DNA of 64,000 nt from Ceriagrion tenellum (GCA_963169105.1 OY720642.1:79462716-79526715), one strand, 5' to 3'. Positions 23,581-36,127 are shown, counted from the stretch's first letter. Notes: a model not told the origin generated them from the sequence alone. Numbers and translations: made by a program.

Positions 23581-23960
23581 ATAGTGTCTCACAACATTTA
23601 GAGGGATTAATGTGGGAGCCCCTGGAGACTCAGAGGCTACACGCTAGACTTAGGTTGCTTGAGAAATTCAGAACTGGTGTTTTTCAGAGCGACGCAGAGA
23701 ATATTATCATGACGCCTCACTACATCTCTAGGTGTGAAAGAAGCGATAAAATAAGATAACAGATGGGTAAAAAAACTCGTTCTTTCCGCGTACAATAAGC
23801 GACCAGAATATAAAACTTAGCTCCACTAAATACACTCCCATAATACTCGTCTTCAATTCACCTCCCAAAGCCTTACATCTTTATACGACTGGTGACCAAA
23901 CACCCCAGCCACATGCCCATGCGGCGGCTCGCAGGGTAGTGTGTAGATGTAGATGTAAAT
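23581..23960 (+). mobile_element. CR1/Jockey-like LINE 3' end with repeat tail
   Basis: Bases about 23587-23755 encode the C-terminus in one frame: VSQHLEGLMWEPLETQRLHA followed by RLRLLEKFRTGVF, and further on HYISRCERSDKIR. This is the usual end of CR1/Jockey-type ORF2 proteins (L.WePLe.RR...RL.l..K...g). The untranslated region from 23745 parallels 23407-23580. It ends with a tail of GTAGATGTAGATGTAAAT at 23942-23959, the short tandem 3' terminus typical of such LINEs. The same untranslated region and tail recur at 59000-59190. Confidence 0.85.
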
Positions 23961-26054
23961 ACCCTCATATTTAACATCACCTTTAGCACCCCGAATGATT
24001 TTGATTTCAACGACAGATCGGCGACTGTGGTGAGAATTAGAGCGCTGCAGCGCGCTTAGTTGCCAGGAGTATCCCTGTTCATTTATTTTTGTCCTCTATT
24101 TTGTAATTTGTCTTTGTAGTTTGCTTTTATACGGTACTCGGGGGTCCTGATCACGAGTAATTCCTCGGAGCATGTGCTACGAGCCATACCGGGATTAAAG
24201 CCTTGCGGGTTAGGCTTCTCCGTGCCAAACAAAATAGTTCTCTACTGTCCTGTTGCGTTGAGTGTCCCAATTGGTTGGATATTTCACATGTCGGGGTATT
24301 ATGTATTAACGTGTGGGAACATTAGGGATTTTCGCGGGGAAAGGACTATAGGATAGAGGGGACTATTATCGAAGGATAATGTAATAGAAAGGAAGGGGTT
24401 TAGACGTTAACCCATAAATAAATATTAATTAAACACTAAGGAACGTAGAAACCAAGGGTATGCTTAAGCTTATAGAAAGCAAAAAATTGATTTGAGCTGT
24501 TCATCATTCGCCAAAAGGAGTACTTAGTTGCCACCCGGGAAGTCACGAATTTCATTGGAAAAATTCAAGCTATTGTAGTTATTCATTAATAATTTATTAA
24601 ACTGGTGAATATATATTAAATATTTAATTTCGCATTTACCTGTAAGAAAAATAAGTTAGGATATAGTTTGGAAAAAAAATTAATCACACTGGAATCTGGA
24701 ATTCACTTATAAATGTCGATACGTACCGCCTTGAAGCATTCAGTTGAATTGACTTAAGTGATTTCTCTCCTTTTATCCAAAGAAAAAATGAAGATAGCTC
24801 TGGAATCCTAGTTGGTCATTCTCTCACGTATGAGGAGACAGTGCTCTGTCATTAAGCTAAAATATTGCCGTCAGCAGTGTGACCACATGATATGCAGGCA
24901 TAAAGGAAACACAGGTGAAAGAATTGGGTCGGTATTAATCCTCACCATCCTATGCCCGATAAAATTCAATTCCGGATATGAAATGGAAATGGAAATCGCT
25001 CAGCGTTGCGTGGTTGTTATTGCATCGAGGGACTTAATCGCCATTATTCATGGATTTAAGCGGATCGCCTCAGTGGATTTGAGCGGAGCGTAGGTCTCCG
25101 TCACTCAATCGAAAATCTCGGTCGCTTTATTCGTCACACTCCTCGGTGCATAGGTGGGCCTTTCTCTGGCATCATAAACTCGACTTTGCGCATTTAAAAT
25201 TTGAGACACTCGGGCCCTGTTGTGGAATGTCCCCCTGTTGGCCAGCTAAAATTAGGATGGATGAACCCATTAGAGCTGACTAACCTCAGGATGGCTATCT
25301 GTTAATAGGTATCGCATTCCAATTCGTAATATTTTACAAATATTAGTTTACTCTGTCCGTTGTGAGTCAGAAGTAGCTCGTCTTTTGTCAATTTCTCTCG
25401 TGTATTATTTGCCGGAATTCAGTCAAGGGCATTGGTGCAGTGGGCATTATGTACCATTTACTTCTGAATTTAATTAAATTGGAGTTTCTGTGACTCACCC
25501 CATTCCGGAATTTGCACCCAAGATTTATTAGTGCTAAAAGTATTGACATTTTCACAGCTTCTCATGCCTTCATATTTAAATTGACTACCATTTCCGGGAA
25601 AAAATATATAAGACTATGCTCTTTCAATATTTTGCCATTTATAATATGTTTTACTGCATTACTCACGGTAAATGGAAAAGAATAATCGTATTTATAAGAG
25701 AAATATTATATATTGTATGACAGGATCAATAGTAAATAGCCCATGATAACAAACCTGAACCCTCCAAGTTTAGGACATAATGTTTACAAATGTCCTGAGT
25801 GTCCTTCTTTTGTCACTAGACACACATATCCTGTAACTCAGTTCGGCCCAAACATGGAACGCAACAGCATTTCCCCAACAATGGCCGTTTGGGCGGCACG
25901 GCGATTGATACAGTCCCGATGCACATCGAGTGTTGCTGGCCAACGTGGCTCGTAAACAACGTCTTTTTACTGTCGTACAAAATATTTTCATACAATTCAT
26001 TACAATTTTTATGAGGAAATCACTTTAAAAATCACCCAGACCTTTCCTTTATAC

Positions 26055-26097
<43 letters not shown>

Positions 26098-29000
26098 TGC
26101 CTGGGGTGTCGGGCACTGCATGGTTTCATTTTCATCATTACGGTACAAATGTGTCCCTCTGTAATGTAAACGATTATACATGTTTTTGAGTCAATGAGAT
26201 AATACAAGACCAAGTTAAGAATATATTTTAATGCAGCAGAATGTTTAATATACTTTAGGTACGATTCCATGAGAAAGTATGAAGAAGATTACTAAAAAGG
26301 AACATACCTAACAGGTAACTAAACTGCTACATAAATATATCGTAAGTCGCAGATAGTTTCAGAATATAATTAAATTGACTTTAAGTTCAATTCACATGAC
26401 TAAACAACAACTGTATTAAAAGAACAACATATGATGCCTCAAAAACTGGATATATTTTAAAAATAAATTAAATGCTGCAAAAAGTTATGAAAAATTAATT
26501 TTATAGAACCCTTATTTAAAGATATTTTACAGAAAAATAGGGTGAGACAATGTAAGACATTGTTGTTATGCTTTTACTTGCAATTGGTAAGTGATAGGGT
26601 TTTACTACTAGTATAATTGACGCTTCTTTCGGATGAATAATTGGTTTTTCCATTTCCATCACATTAGTTGTATTATATTACATCACCTGCTCAAAAGGAT
26701 CCTTTAGAGTGGGAAATATACGTGTAAAAAATTATAGCAAAAGATTAGAATCGCGTTTTGTCACCTCTGATATATTTCAGCTATCATTTGATGCTATAAC
26801 GGGCGTGTTCTCGCTATTTTTGAACTGGGTTCAGCCTTGAATATTATGCGACTAGAATTTTAGGCCAATAAAGGTAGTAAAGTAATGGAAACAGCTTTCC
26901 GTTACGCTAAGTAATGTTCCTCTAGTTTTCTGGGGATCTATCTAGTTATAAGGCAAATTAATAAGAGAAAATACGAATTTAAAATTTACTTATTTAGTTC
27001 TCAACTGGGAAAATGGAGGTGATGAGCCATAGAGATCCTAATAGTGGGTGAAATGTATGATTAAAACGATCAAGACGTGAGAGGGCAGGAGTATTGACTG
27101 GGAATATCCTTTATGCGGAGTGGAAAGTTTTCAGTATATGCTCTATACCTTAGCAAAGTGATTAGATTCCTCATCCGCTTAGCCAAAAAACCTTCACATT
27201 TCCATGAGTTTGGGCAATCCTTCTGATCCGGTGACACGGTGGAAACGTTGTCATGTTTTAGTTCTACACAACGCAACTCATCGTTTCCTGATTTGGTGCA
27301 ACTTCCATTTAGAGCTTACTGTATTATAATTAACAGATTTATGAACGCAATATATTTATCGATGATGTATGAATTCAATTGAAGATTTCATATATTAAGT
27401 GATTAGATAGGTAATTTCTAATCAATTGTGAAAGACAAATACTTCATGCTGTTTTTTATGGGGAGGTCACCAAAAAGTAGATTGTGTATCGAGTGCGGTA
27501 AATTAGCTAATAATCTCAAGTATACTAAACGAGTTCCTCACCCAATGTTTCACCAATAGTTTGTTGAAAATACTTTTTAAGTACCCAAGAGAAGTGATCT
27601 CAGAGATATTTCTCGTATGATAAAAAGTGCGACTTAGAGTGGGTCGCCTATCAGCGTATATACTTAGGCTACGTCTCTGCTATCAAGTTGAGCGTTGCCT
27701 AAAAACGTATCAAACTAAAGAATATAAAGATACAATTGAACATGCGTTATTCGTGAACGCAACGCTATTGAGTGTTCTGCTATGAATAACGCACGTAGAC
27801 TATTTAGAGTCCGGGAAATTTCCTCGCTATATGAACATTTACCAGCACAAATGATAATTATGATAATATTTTCAGGACACCGGGGCAAACGCTTCAAAAC
27901 CAGAAGTATGAAAACGATTTATAAGCATTATTTGAACCACAGCAGCGTCCCTCTATTAAAAATATTCGCAAGGCATTCACGTGGTGGAATATTGGCGGAT
28001 TGTCTCTTACTGCAGTCCGAATGAGGGAAATATAATGAGGGTAAAGGAACAAAGAGATTGAGCGGTGGGGGAGTGCGAAATGGAGTGTTGGCATCATGAC
28101 CCGAGGCAAGAGATTGTCACACAAACAGTTCACACGTTCATGTCACACTCTCATCATTTTGTGATACAAGTCGTAAACACTTTTATCACTCTCGCCGTAC
28201 AAGAAAACTTGCTCCGCACTTCGTCGTATCTCACATTATCTCATTTCGAACATGATCTTGCCGCTTACTTTATGATCAGTCCGTACAACTTTATAGAAAC
28301 TGTCTGCCTTTCAGAGGGTTCGCACCGTTCGATGCTTACTTAATTATGGAGAGGTTGGGGTTAAACCACCATGAGTAGGAATTGTAAACTTTTCTGTGGC
28401 AAAAAACGAGAAGAACAAAGGTATTTGGTGTGCTGTTCCTCTAGAGAGAGAGAATAAATCTTTAAAAATGAACAAATTGGTCTTGAAAACTCTACCAAGT
28501 TGGAATTCTTTCAATTATTCACAATGAAAGGCAACTGGAAGCAGGAGTGTCGGATTAATTCGTTCTATTTTTTGGAGAACTTGCTTGACTTTGGTGTTCC
28601 GCACTTATTTTATATCTTGTCTAGTGTGTCTTTCTGAAAGTATGTAGAATTTAAGAAGATTAATTGACTTTCTAAAACAGCAGTTCATGATTTAGCTATT
28701 TTTTTCATTGCATATGAAACTACTACAGATTTTTTATAAAGTACCGTTTGCAGGACATGAAGTTGATTTAAAAGTTTTGGGCAAGTAGTTAAAAATTCTT
28801 TGAGGAAGCGTATTTATTCCCAACAACGGTTCTGTAATGGAAAGTTAATATTGAATTTACTGTAAAACAAACTCTTATTATCTTATAATAGCAATTTATA
28901 CCTTCAAAAATGCATGTCTTTCTTGGTAGAAACATTTTCCCGTAAATTTAATTCCAATTAAAATACTTTCTCCTCTTGAATCATACATTAGAAGTGGCGC

Positions 29001-30635
29001 AGTGTTTTTGGACCTATTATCCCCATCAAACACCACTTTCTGTGACCAAGCACAAACAAAGCATTTCCAAAGTCTCTAATTTTAACCGTTTCTTCTTTGA
29101 CTCAAGTGTTTACTTAAAATTAGTAATCGATCCAACTTTATAAATGGCAAAGATCGAGATTTACTAATGTGCTCACATTTGGATTTTCTACTCAAACCAC
29201 TGAAACCTGTTTCAAATCTCAGATGGTGAATGTATCCGAAAGGTTCGTTATCCGTTCGTAGAAATAAGTGCCGATCTACAAAAAGATACAAGCACTCGGA
29301 TCTAGAGCCAGCTCAAAAATTGTATTTTTGAAGCATTTGAGTGCATTTTTTAAATATTTCGACCAGTATGGTAAATCTCTTTTACGAAGGATGCTCAAGT
29401 GAGAATATTATCTCAGCAAGGACAACCTGTTCTATCGAACACTTAGGTTGAAATCGCCCATTTATTTTTTATTTACTCATAAAACTCGTTTCAGCATTTT
29501 TCTTGTTTTATTTTTTCTATCTATGGATTACATGTTACCCAAGATAGGTACCTCTGTAAATTATGGGTTAACTCCACCATACCTTAAAACATACGCGTGT
29601 GCTCTACGTGCTGGTTGAGCACTTTTGAGGAGGTGATTGAATGTGGAGGATTTAGTTATACTTAATTGTCAGTGTAAACATGATAACCGTATCTTACCTA
29701 ACTTACAAAACATGAATACATAATATTAGAAAACTACACGTTTCAAAATAAGAATGCATTGCGACTAAGATTCCAATTTCAGTCTCTATGCCAAAGGCTC
29801 TGAGTACTTAAAATATATGATATTTATTGTTGACGAGCAAAAAACTCATGGTAAAATACCTATGGTATAAACTTGTCAATAAATTATATAATTATTCTGT
29901 CCGGGACTTGCAACAAGTGAGAGGTTTATTGATCGACTATCGTCGTTCGGTCGTGAAAAAAACCATCATTGTTAGGTAAAAGTAAAATGGCAACAATCGT
30001 GGAGCTGAAAGCCGGCCCATACCAATTTAAGAATGACCTCCTTATTTTATTGATAGAATGGATGCTATGGTGTACAATGTGCGAAAGGATCCAGAGTAAC
30101 CTCATCCAATATACTGGTTGAATGTTCAACTACCGCTAAAACTCGATATAGAAACTATCTTGGCGGAGTGCACAATGGGCCAATTGGTCTAAGTGCATCA
30201 GTCCCTCTCTACGCTGCTCTCCTAGCACTTCCAATTCGTCTAATTTATTCACTTGGCTTCTTACTAATATTAAGCTCTGGTATTCCCATTTTATTCTTTG
30301 TCCATAGGAAATCCTTTCAACCACTTTTTTTCATAAGATTAAAAAAATTGCAAAGGTTTACAATTGAATTACTTTTTTACTGATATAATTGGGAGTGTTC
30401 TAAAAAGATTTCTGACTCTAAGAGAGCTTCGTGAAACATCAGTTGACATAAACGTGGTGTAAAGAAAGTATTTTCACATTCTTATTTATTCCTTTGTCAC
30501 GTACAAATATTTTTAGCTAGAAATAGAAAAGATTATAAAGCTATTCAAATTTCAGTTGAAGCACAATTTTCATTCCTTTTACATGATTCAATCCAATCAA
30601 GATTTTAATCTAGTTTTTACCAATCATTACACTAG
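23961..30635. other. 6.7 kb with no recognisable gene
   Basis: Mostly AT-rich. It contains the (CT)n tract at 26057-26091. Short overlapping open frames on opposite strands (25743-26000, 27715-28343 and others) have no motif I recognise and are best treated as chance. A plus-strand 92-codon frame at 28065-28343 and an antisense 79-codon frame at 27894-28133 overlap the same segment. Confidence 0.4.
26057..26091. repeat. (CT)n microsatellite
   Basis: An uninterrupted run of about 17 CT units. It creates the artefactual RERERER repeat in an antisense open frame ending nearby. Confidence 0.97.
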
Positions 30636-30795
30636 TTTCCAATCATTGAATTTAACAAATGATGTGGTACGAAGTCACTCGCACGGGTGGAAACACACCA
30701 GGGTTGAAATTCGCCATGACAAAATAATTTGACTTGACTATTCGAACCCGGATCTCCCAATTGCCAGTTAGGTGTGTTAGCCCGTTAGTTCAATA
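30636..30795 (-). repeat. tRNA-derived SINE, family SINE-C, copy 1
   Basis: On the minus strand the head reads GGGCTAACACACCTAACTGG, then GGGAGATCCGGGTTCGAATA. The latter includes a near-perfect polymerase III B box (GGGTTCGAA, about 30740-30752). The body continues as ATGGCGAATTTCAACCCTGG and GTGACTTCGTACCACATC to about 30640. The 3' end has a repeated TAATGATTGG/CAATGATTGG unit (30610-30650), which looks like a SINE tail. It sits just downstream of the 3' end of the L1/Tx1-like element, in the same orientation. Confidence 0.75.
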
Positions 30796-30929
30796 CATAT
30801 TTATTTCAAATTGATACGCGAATCACTTATTTTATATCAATAACAGTTACATTGTTTCATTTCTGAGCTGATTCCATCGATAGTAGTCCGGCTTCCAAGG
30901 GGGGGATAAGCGCCACCAGATCCCTCCCC

Positions 30930-33900
30930 CTACATTGGTGATGACATTCTTCCATCTTCCAGAAGTGCCTTGCGGAAGAGAGAGGCGAGGAAGGGTAGCA
31001 CCGTGTGTGGCGCACCTGCTACCGATATGGTATCAATGAGAGATAGGAGGTCTCTCCCGACTGTCTTGCGTTTTAATTTCAAATAAACAAATTTTGATAT
31101 TAGTGCCGAAAGTACTATATTTTTAAAGTTGGGGAAGAGCCGGAAATTTAATGTTAACAATTTTTCGTCCATGATGGTACCACCACCAAAGACATCCCAG
31201 GTGCGATAAGTCGTTTTTATGGCTCCCCACACCCTCCCCTCATCGCCGCAGCCGATAATATAGTGGGAGGCGGAGTCGACCCAACCGCAAGCAGAGCAGG
31301 TCGGAGAATCGGCGAGCCCCATTCTCGACTTCACCTCCCGCGTGGGGAGGAGTCGGGCAATCGTGTCGAACATGGCGCTCGCCGCCCCCTCGTCCACTCC
31401 GCACGCAGCCCAGTTCCTCCATCGGTTCAATATTGTAATTTGGGGGGTCTTCTCCCTCTCGATCAGCCTCCAATAGATGGTATTTACTACAAATGTTTCC
31501 CCTGTTCGTAAATATTCTGCAATCTTTCTGCATTCCTGGAGAGATCTCCTAAAATTGCTTTTGAAGTGTGAAGTGTGAAGTGAAGAAGTGAAGAAGAAAA
31601 TTGCTCCTATGCTTTTGAAGCTGGCCTCCAACCACGCGGATCGGAGTAGGCCCCTCCTGACTCCGTTTTCTCCCCCTAAAATATTAGTGGATAGTTTTGA
31701 GAATATTACATTTGCCTTTAGGGCGACGTTTGTTAAGTACAGGCCGCATCTCGTAGGGGGGATTATACAGTTGTATCTTTGGGGCCTTTCTCACATAGCC
31801 ATACCAGATGAATGAGTTTGTGTCCTTAATCATTTTTGCATTGACTTCTTTAGACAATGGTCACACATTTACCAAGTACCAGATTTTGGGGAAGATTATC
31901 TGGTAGAGGAGGCGAACACGAGCGGTGAGTGGGAGAGATGGGAGCTTGTACCTCCCGGCACCCCAAGACACCGCCCTGCTCACCTTCCCCCAGTTCTTCT
32001 CGAGGGTCTGGTCCACATCCGAGTTCCACCAGAATATTAAGATTTGTACGGGTAGAGTGCCTGATTCCACGTATTTGGAATTGAGTCGCCCTTTAGAATA
32101 ACCAATTTAGATTTTTGTATTCACTTCTAGGCTACCGGGAGCGTAGGATCGTATTATGCTTTCCGCCAAAGGGAGTTGACTTTGCTGCCCGAAGAAAAAA
32201 GTTAGATCATCAGCGAATACAATATTTGAGTAGCTGTTCCATCAAGTGCCCTTGTGAGAGGGTCCATTGCGACCGCAAACACGGCCATCGAAAGGGGGCA
32301 TCCTTGTCTGACAGAGTTCTTAATTAAAAATTTGTGGGAGATTTTAAATCCGACTCTCACGCAGGCTTTTGCATCAGCATATAAATTTTGAATAACCCGA
32401 ATAAAAGTGGGAGGGAAGGCCATTTCTTTAAGAATATGTAAAATAAATTAAATACGAATAAAATCAAATGCTTTAGTAAAATCAACGGGTAAAATTTCTA
32501 AAAAATCTTCAGTTGGGGGGGACGAGGATAAAATAATATCTCGTAATAAAATTGAGGCTTCTAAAATGTTCCGTTTTTTAGAGACCGCGTGCTGCGTCGC
32601 GGATAAAATGGGCTCAATGACATCCGTAAAACAAGATTTTAAAATATGGGTCAAGATCTTATAACCTGAATTTAGAAGTGCAATCGGTCGAAAGTCGTTA
32701 AACGATTTCGGCCGATCTAACTTTGGTAGAAGTGTAATCACTGTGGTACACTGGCTGGGGGTCAGCGCACCGTTAGAGACAAAAATTTGGTTAAAAATAT
32801 TCAATAAAATCGGGGTTAAAAGATCGCAGCACGCGGTGTAGAACTCATAAGGGGGCTTAAGAACACATAAGGGGGAACTCTACCGAGCCGGGGGCCTTAC
32901 CTTTAGGGAGGAGGCGGAGTATTGCCTCCACCTCTTCCCTCCTTATTTCGCGGGCCAGCGAATCGCTCTCCTCGAGAGGCAGGGTGGGTAGATGGGGAAG
33001 TGGAGGGAGATCGTCTTCGTTCCAGTCCCCGTATCGGTCGAATACACCCTGGAAGTGACGAGTGGCAGCCTCAAGGAGGTCGCCATCGGTGCATTCTACC
33101 GGCGTTAATAGATACGAACTGTCTTTACGCAGTCTAATCACTCTCCGTAGCTCGGAGAGAGTCAGGGGGACCCAGGTATCAGGGTCTAACTCTCTCTGCC
33201 ATCTGCTGGGGGGGTACAGTCTCATCTCATGAATTAGAATGGTGTTTTTTAGCGAGGTTAGCTGCTCGTAAAAATTTTCAGGACGAGGACTGAGATTTAA
33301 GAATTCCCTTAAGACATTGCGATAAAATAAAATAGTAAGATCTATCTCGCGCCGCCACTCGTATGTTGCGCGTCGTAAGAACGATTTTATCTTGGGTTTA
33401 TAAGTATTTTCCCACCAGACTAAAGCATCGATGCCCGGGTGGAGTGTGGAGGTTAAATCCACCTCCCGTCGCCGGACAGCATAGCAAAAGTCCTCGTCCT
33501 CGAGGGGCCTGGTGTCCATCCTCCACATAATGGGAGTGGAACGGCGGGGAGGGGGGCCGAGGGGGAGTGAGAGGTCGAGGAGAAGGGCGCAGTGATCTGA
33601 TTAGGAGATTGGGATAGTGTTAATAGTGTAAGGAGTTGATTTTAGAGGACGGGAGAGGAGGATAAGATTGATACGCGTGCTGGAGTTGTAGCTAACACTT
33701 GTAAAAGGGGCAGGGCCAGCGGAACTGCTTAAAACCGCATCGGTTGCACAAAGCGCATCAATTAAAAAGGATAAAGCTCGGCTCGATCGGTTTAGGATTC
33801 TATGACGGTTGGGCTCAAGAGTCCTCCCGTCTATAAATAGCATTAAAATCTCCGATTAAAATGGCTTTCCCTGTAAAGGAGGACACATAAGGTAAAACAG

Positions 33901-34243
33901 TTTATGAACAGAATTTTTCCCTACCCGCTCTGTTTCTCTCGCCAGGCGGTGCATAAATGTTAATAATATTAATTTCTCCAAGGATAGTTAGGCTAGTTAT
34001 TCTACCCGAGGCGTGAAATCATACATTAGAAATGGGGATGCCTTTTTTCACCAGTATGGTGGTGCCAGCACGCGACCCCCCGCTACTTGCGAATGGTCGG
34101 TAGAGGGAGTCAGGCTGCACGATTCCCTCTGTTGTTTCTTGGATACAGACGATGTCTGCCTTATAATTTTTAAACATAGCTGAAAGGAGGCTAATCATTA
34201 TGGGGCTGGAAGCCCCTGAAATATTTAGGGATAAAAAAATCAT
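30930..34243 (-). pseudogene. ORF2: endonuclease, reverse transcriptase, CCHC knuckle (broken)
   Basis: ORF2 starts at an ATG at 34243 (MIFLSLNISGASSPIM, then DIVCIQETT), the N-terminus of an AP-type (EEP) endonuclease. Later endonuclease blocks are NIYAPPGERNR and IGDFNAIYRR (about 33850-33950). The reverse transcriptase follows: REEVEAILRLLPKGKAPGS (about 32880-32940), FNDFRPIALLNSGYKILTHI (32640-32710), motif A PVDFTKAFDFI (near 32460), motif B SVRQGCPLS (near 32310) and motif C FADD (32206-32217). The terminal knuckle CSACGWVDSASHYIIGC (31248-31298) fits C-x2-C-x7-H-x4-C. The catalytic Asp residues remain, but at least five frame changes and several stops interrupt the ORF. Confidence 0.9.
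31563..31594. repeat. short GAAGTGT/GAAGAAGT tandem repeat inside ORF2
   Basis: Simple repeat units (GAAGTGTGAAGTGTGAAGTG) sit within the ORF2 sequence, between two copies of a TTTTGAAG motif. They probably arose by replication slippage after the element died, since they disturb the otherwise conserved C-terminal reading frame. Confidence 0.75.
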
Positions 34244-34259
34244 AATGCAAGACAGTGGG

Positions 34260-35973
34260 TATTCGTCCTTACCTCTTCTTCCTTGGGTTTTCCTCCTGTG
34301 ACCGTGTCGTTTTCCGGGCCGGGTCTCTCTCCGAGACCCGCGGCCCGATGCGACCGGGAGCCGGTCGCCGTTTCTAGGGTCAGAGTGGGCGGAGTGGTTG
34401 TCGGAGGACTCTCCATCTTCCTCGCTCCCTGTTAGTGAGAGAGAGAGAGCAGAGGTGCTGGGGGTCCTCTCCAGGGGAAGCGGGGAATGGTAGGGGAGGG
34501 GTTGGGGATGGATTTTCTATGATTTCACCAGAGGCAGGAGGTGTCCGGTTGGGGGAGATGATGACCGGGAGCTCGGGAAAAGAGGAGCCCGTATCTATCT
34601 CCTCGCAAAACTCCATCCCCGGCTGCCGCGGCAACATCATCAGCCACACCAGCTCTCGTTTCTTCCGTCTTCCCCTTCTTCCTTGGAATTGCCTTCCCCT
34701 CACTCAAACGGCGCCGCTGCCATTCCATGGCCTCGAAAACCTCCATCTCCTCGAAGGCCTTCACCTCTCCAGTCGTCGCGGCGACGTCACCAGCCGCGTC
34801 AGCCCTCGTTTCCTCCATCCTCCCTTTCTTCTTTGCTGATGTCTCCTCCTCATTCAAACGGCGCCGCTGTTTTTCTTGTTGACTGATGGTTGGGAGTACA
34901 GGGAGGGGAGGCAATGTTTACAAGGGCGGGGGTTGAAGGGGAGTGTAAGGGGGACCGACATGCACTTCTACTCTGGTGATATTCTGCTCAGGATAGGTCG
35001 CAGTTGGAGTGTCTCTCTCCCCCTCCAGTCCGAGGAGGGCGAGGCCGCAGCGGGCGCAAGTCCTTTGCTGGCCATCGCAGATTATGATCGCTCTATTACT
35101 GGCGATGTTGATATAGCTAGGAATGTTCCTCTCTACCACCATCCGAGCGATCGAGCATCAGGATAGGTCGCAGTTGGAGTGTCTCTCTCCCCCTCCAGTC
35201 CGAGGAGGGCGAGGCCGCAGCGGGCGCAAGTCCTTTGCTGGCCATCGCAGATTATGATCGCTCTATTACTGGCGATGTTGATATAGCTAGGAATGTTCCT
35301 CTCTACCACCATCCGAGCGATTCTTGTGCCTGTCAAGGCACCGTAGTACATCTGCTCACCTGACCATTTGTTTTCAATGATCCTTATTACTTAGCCGTAG
35401 TGGGATAGTTCTTCTCGTATATCTTCAATAGACACTTCCGGTGGTAAGCATAACATTTTTACACTTACTCGGGACCCGGAAGTCCTTTCAATCATGATGT
35501 ATCCTCTCTTCCCATGTACCGACGGGAAGAGAAGGCGTCTCGGGTTGTTCTCTATTACTTGTTTAACAAGGCTTTCATTTGCTAACTTCACGAAAACGTC
35601 TCTCTTATTAAAACCTATCTGGATGGATATCACATCCTCCGCCGCGAGGCCCAACGACCGTATAAACTGGTGGATCTCTAGCGGCGAAGCGTTTTTCACC
35701 TCGTTTTCTGTTTGAAGAAGGAGAGTATTTACCCTCTTCACTGCCATTTCTGGGGAGGTTAGGGGGGCGAGGGGAAGGGGTGTGGGGAACACAGGTGGAG
35801 AATTGGACTGGGCTGGGTGTCGCTAGGCTAATAAAGTCGCTAGGCACCAAGTTACTTAACACACGTAGCTGCACCGATGGGTCCAAATGGGGAGACTGGG
35901 CCTTGGGGGAGCCAGGGGTGCCAGGGGCGGCTCCAGAGGCACTTGAGCGCATTGCACTCGCAGTTTTATCCAA
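34260..35973 (-). pseudogene. ORF1: nucleic-acid-binding gag-like protein (broken)
   Basis: The N-terminal part (from the ATG at 35973) is Pro/Ser-rich. After a frameshift near 35700 a globular segment follows (NTLLLQTENEVKNASPLEIH, then IMIERTSGSRVSVKMLCLPP), resembling the RRM-like region before the knuckle. It is interrupted by TAA at 35391-35393. Reading on in the same frame gives MVVERNIPSYINIASNRAII and then CDGQQRTCARCG, the start of a gag-type cysteine knuckle whose His and last Cys are not evident. The C-terminal part (34914-34525) is a charged region with a 50-residue imperfect repeat (QRRRLNEEETSAKKKGRMEE against QRRRLSEGKAIPRKKGKTEE). The tandem duplication at 34988-35321 shifts the frame. 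Confidence 0.8.
34988..35321. repeat. tandem duplication inside ORF1 (two 164-bp units, period 170)
   Basis: Bases 34988-35151 and 35158-35321 are identical or nearly so, separated by six bases (CGAGCA). The unit carries the cysteine-knuckle segment of ORF1. The period of 170 is not a multiple of three, so the duplication throws the downstream ORF1 out of frame. The near identity of the copies means the duplication is much younger than the other damage, or that the assembly stuttered here. Confidence 0.95.
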
Positions 35974-36098
35974 ATTAAGAACACATTTACGGCCGCATTT
36001 CGGCCGTTAATACTAAAGCAAAGTCCGCCTATTCACATATGCTAGTAGCACTGCACCACTGAAACACACGAGAAAGCAGGGCCTTGCTCGTCCCGACT

Positions 36099-36127
36099 CC
36101 CGGCAGGGAGAGGCCTCTCCTGCCGGG
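36099..36127. repeat. GC-rich inverted repeat in the retrotransposon 5' leader
   Basis: CCCGGCAGGGAGAGG is followed directly by CCTCTCCTGCCGGG. This gives a near-perfect hairpin with 14-bp arms and one extra G. It lies upstream of ORF1 in the probable 5' untranslated region, where L1-like elements often have internal promoters and structured leaders. A second small hairpin (ACGGCCG...CGGCCGT, 35989-36008) lies just upstream of the ORF1 start. Confidence 0.85.

Noticed and set aside
26049..26270. Antisense frame ending in RERERERER
   Set aside because: The repeat is the translation of the (CT)n microsatellite.
27715..28343. Cluster of overlapping frames of 60-92 codons on both strands
   Set aside because: No motif, no consistent strand and lengths expected by chance.
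34380..34886. Several long overlapping frames on both strands in a GC-rich stretch
   Set aside because: They are alternative registers of ORF1 of the L1/Tx1-like element; only the minus-strand charged frame fits the ORF1 C-terminus.
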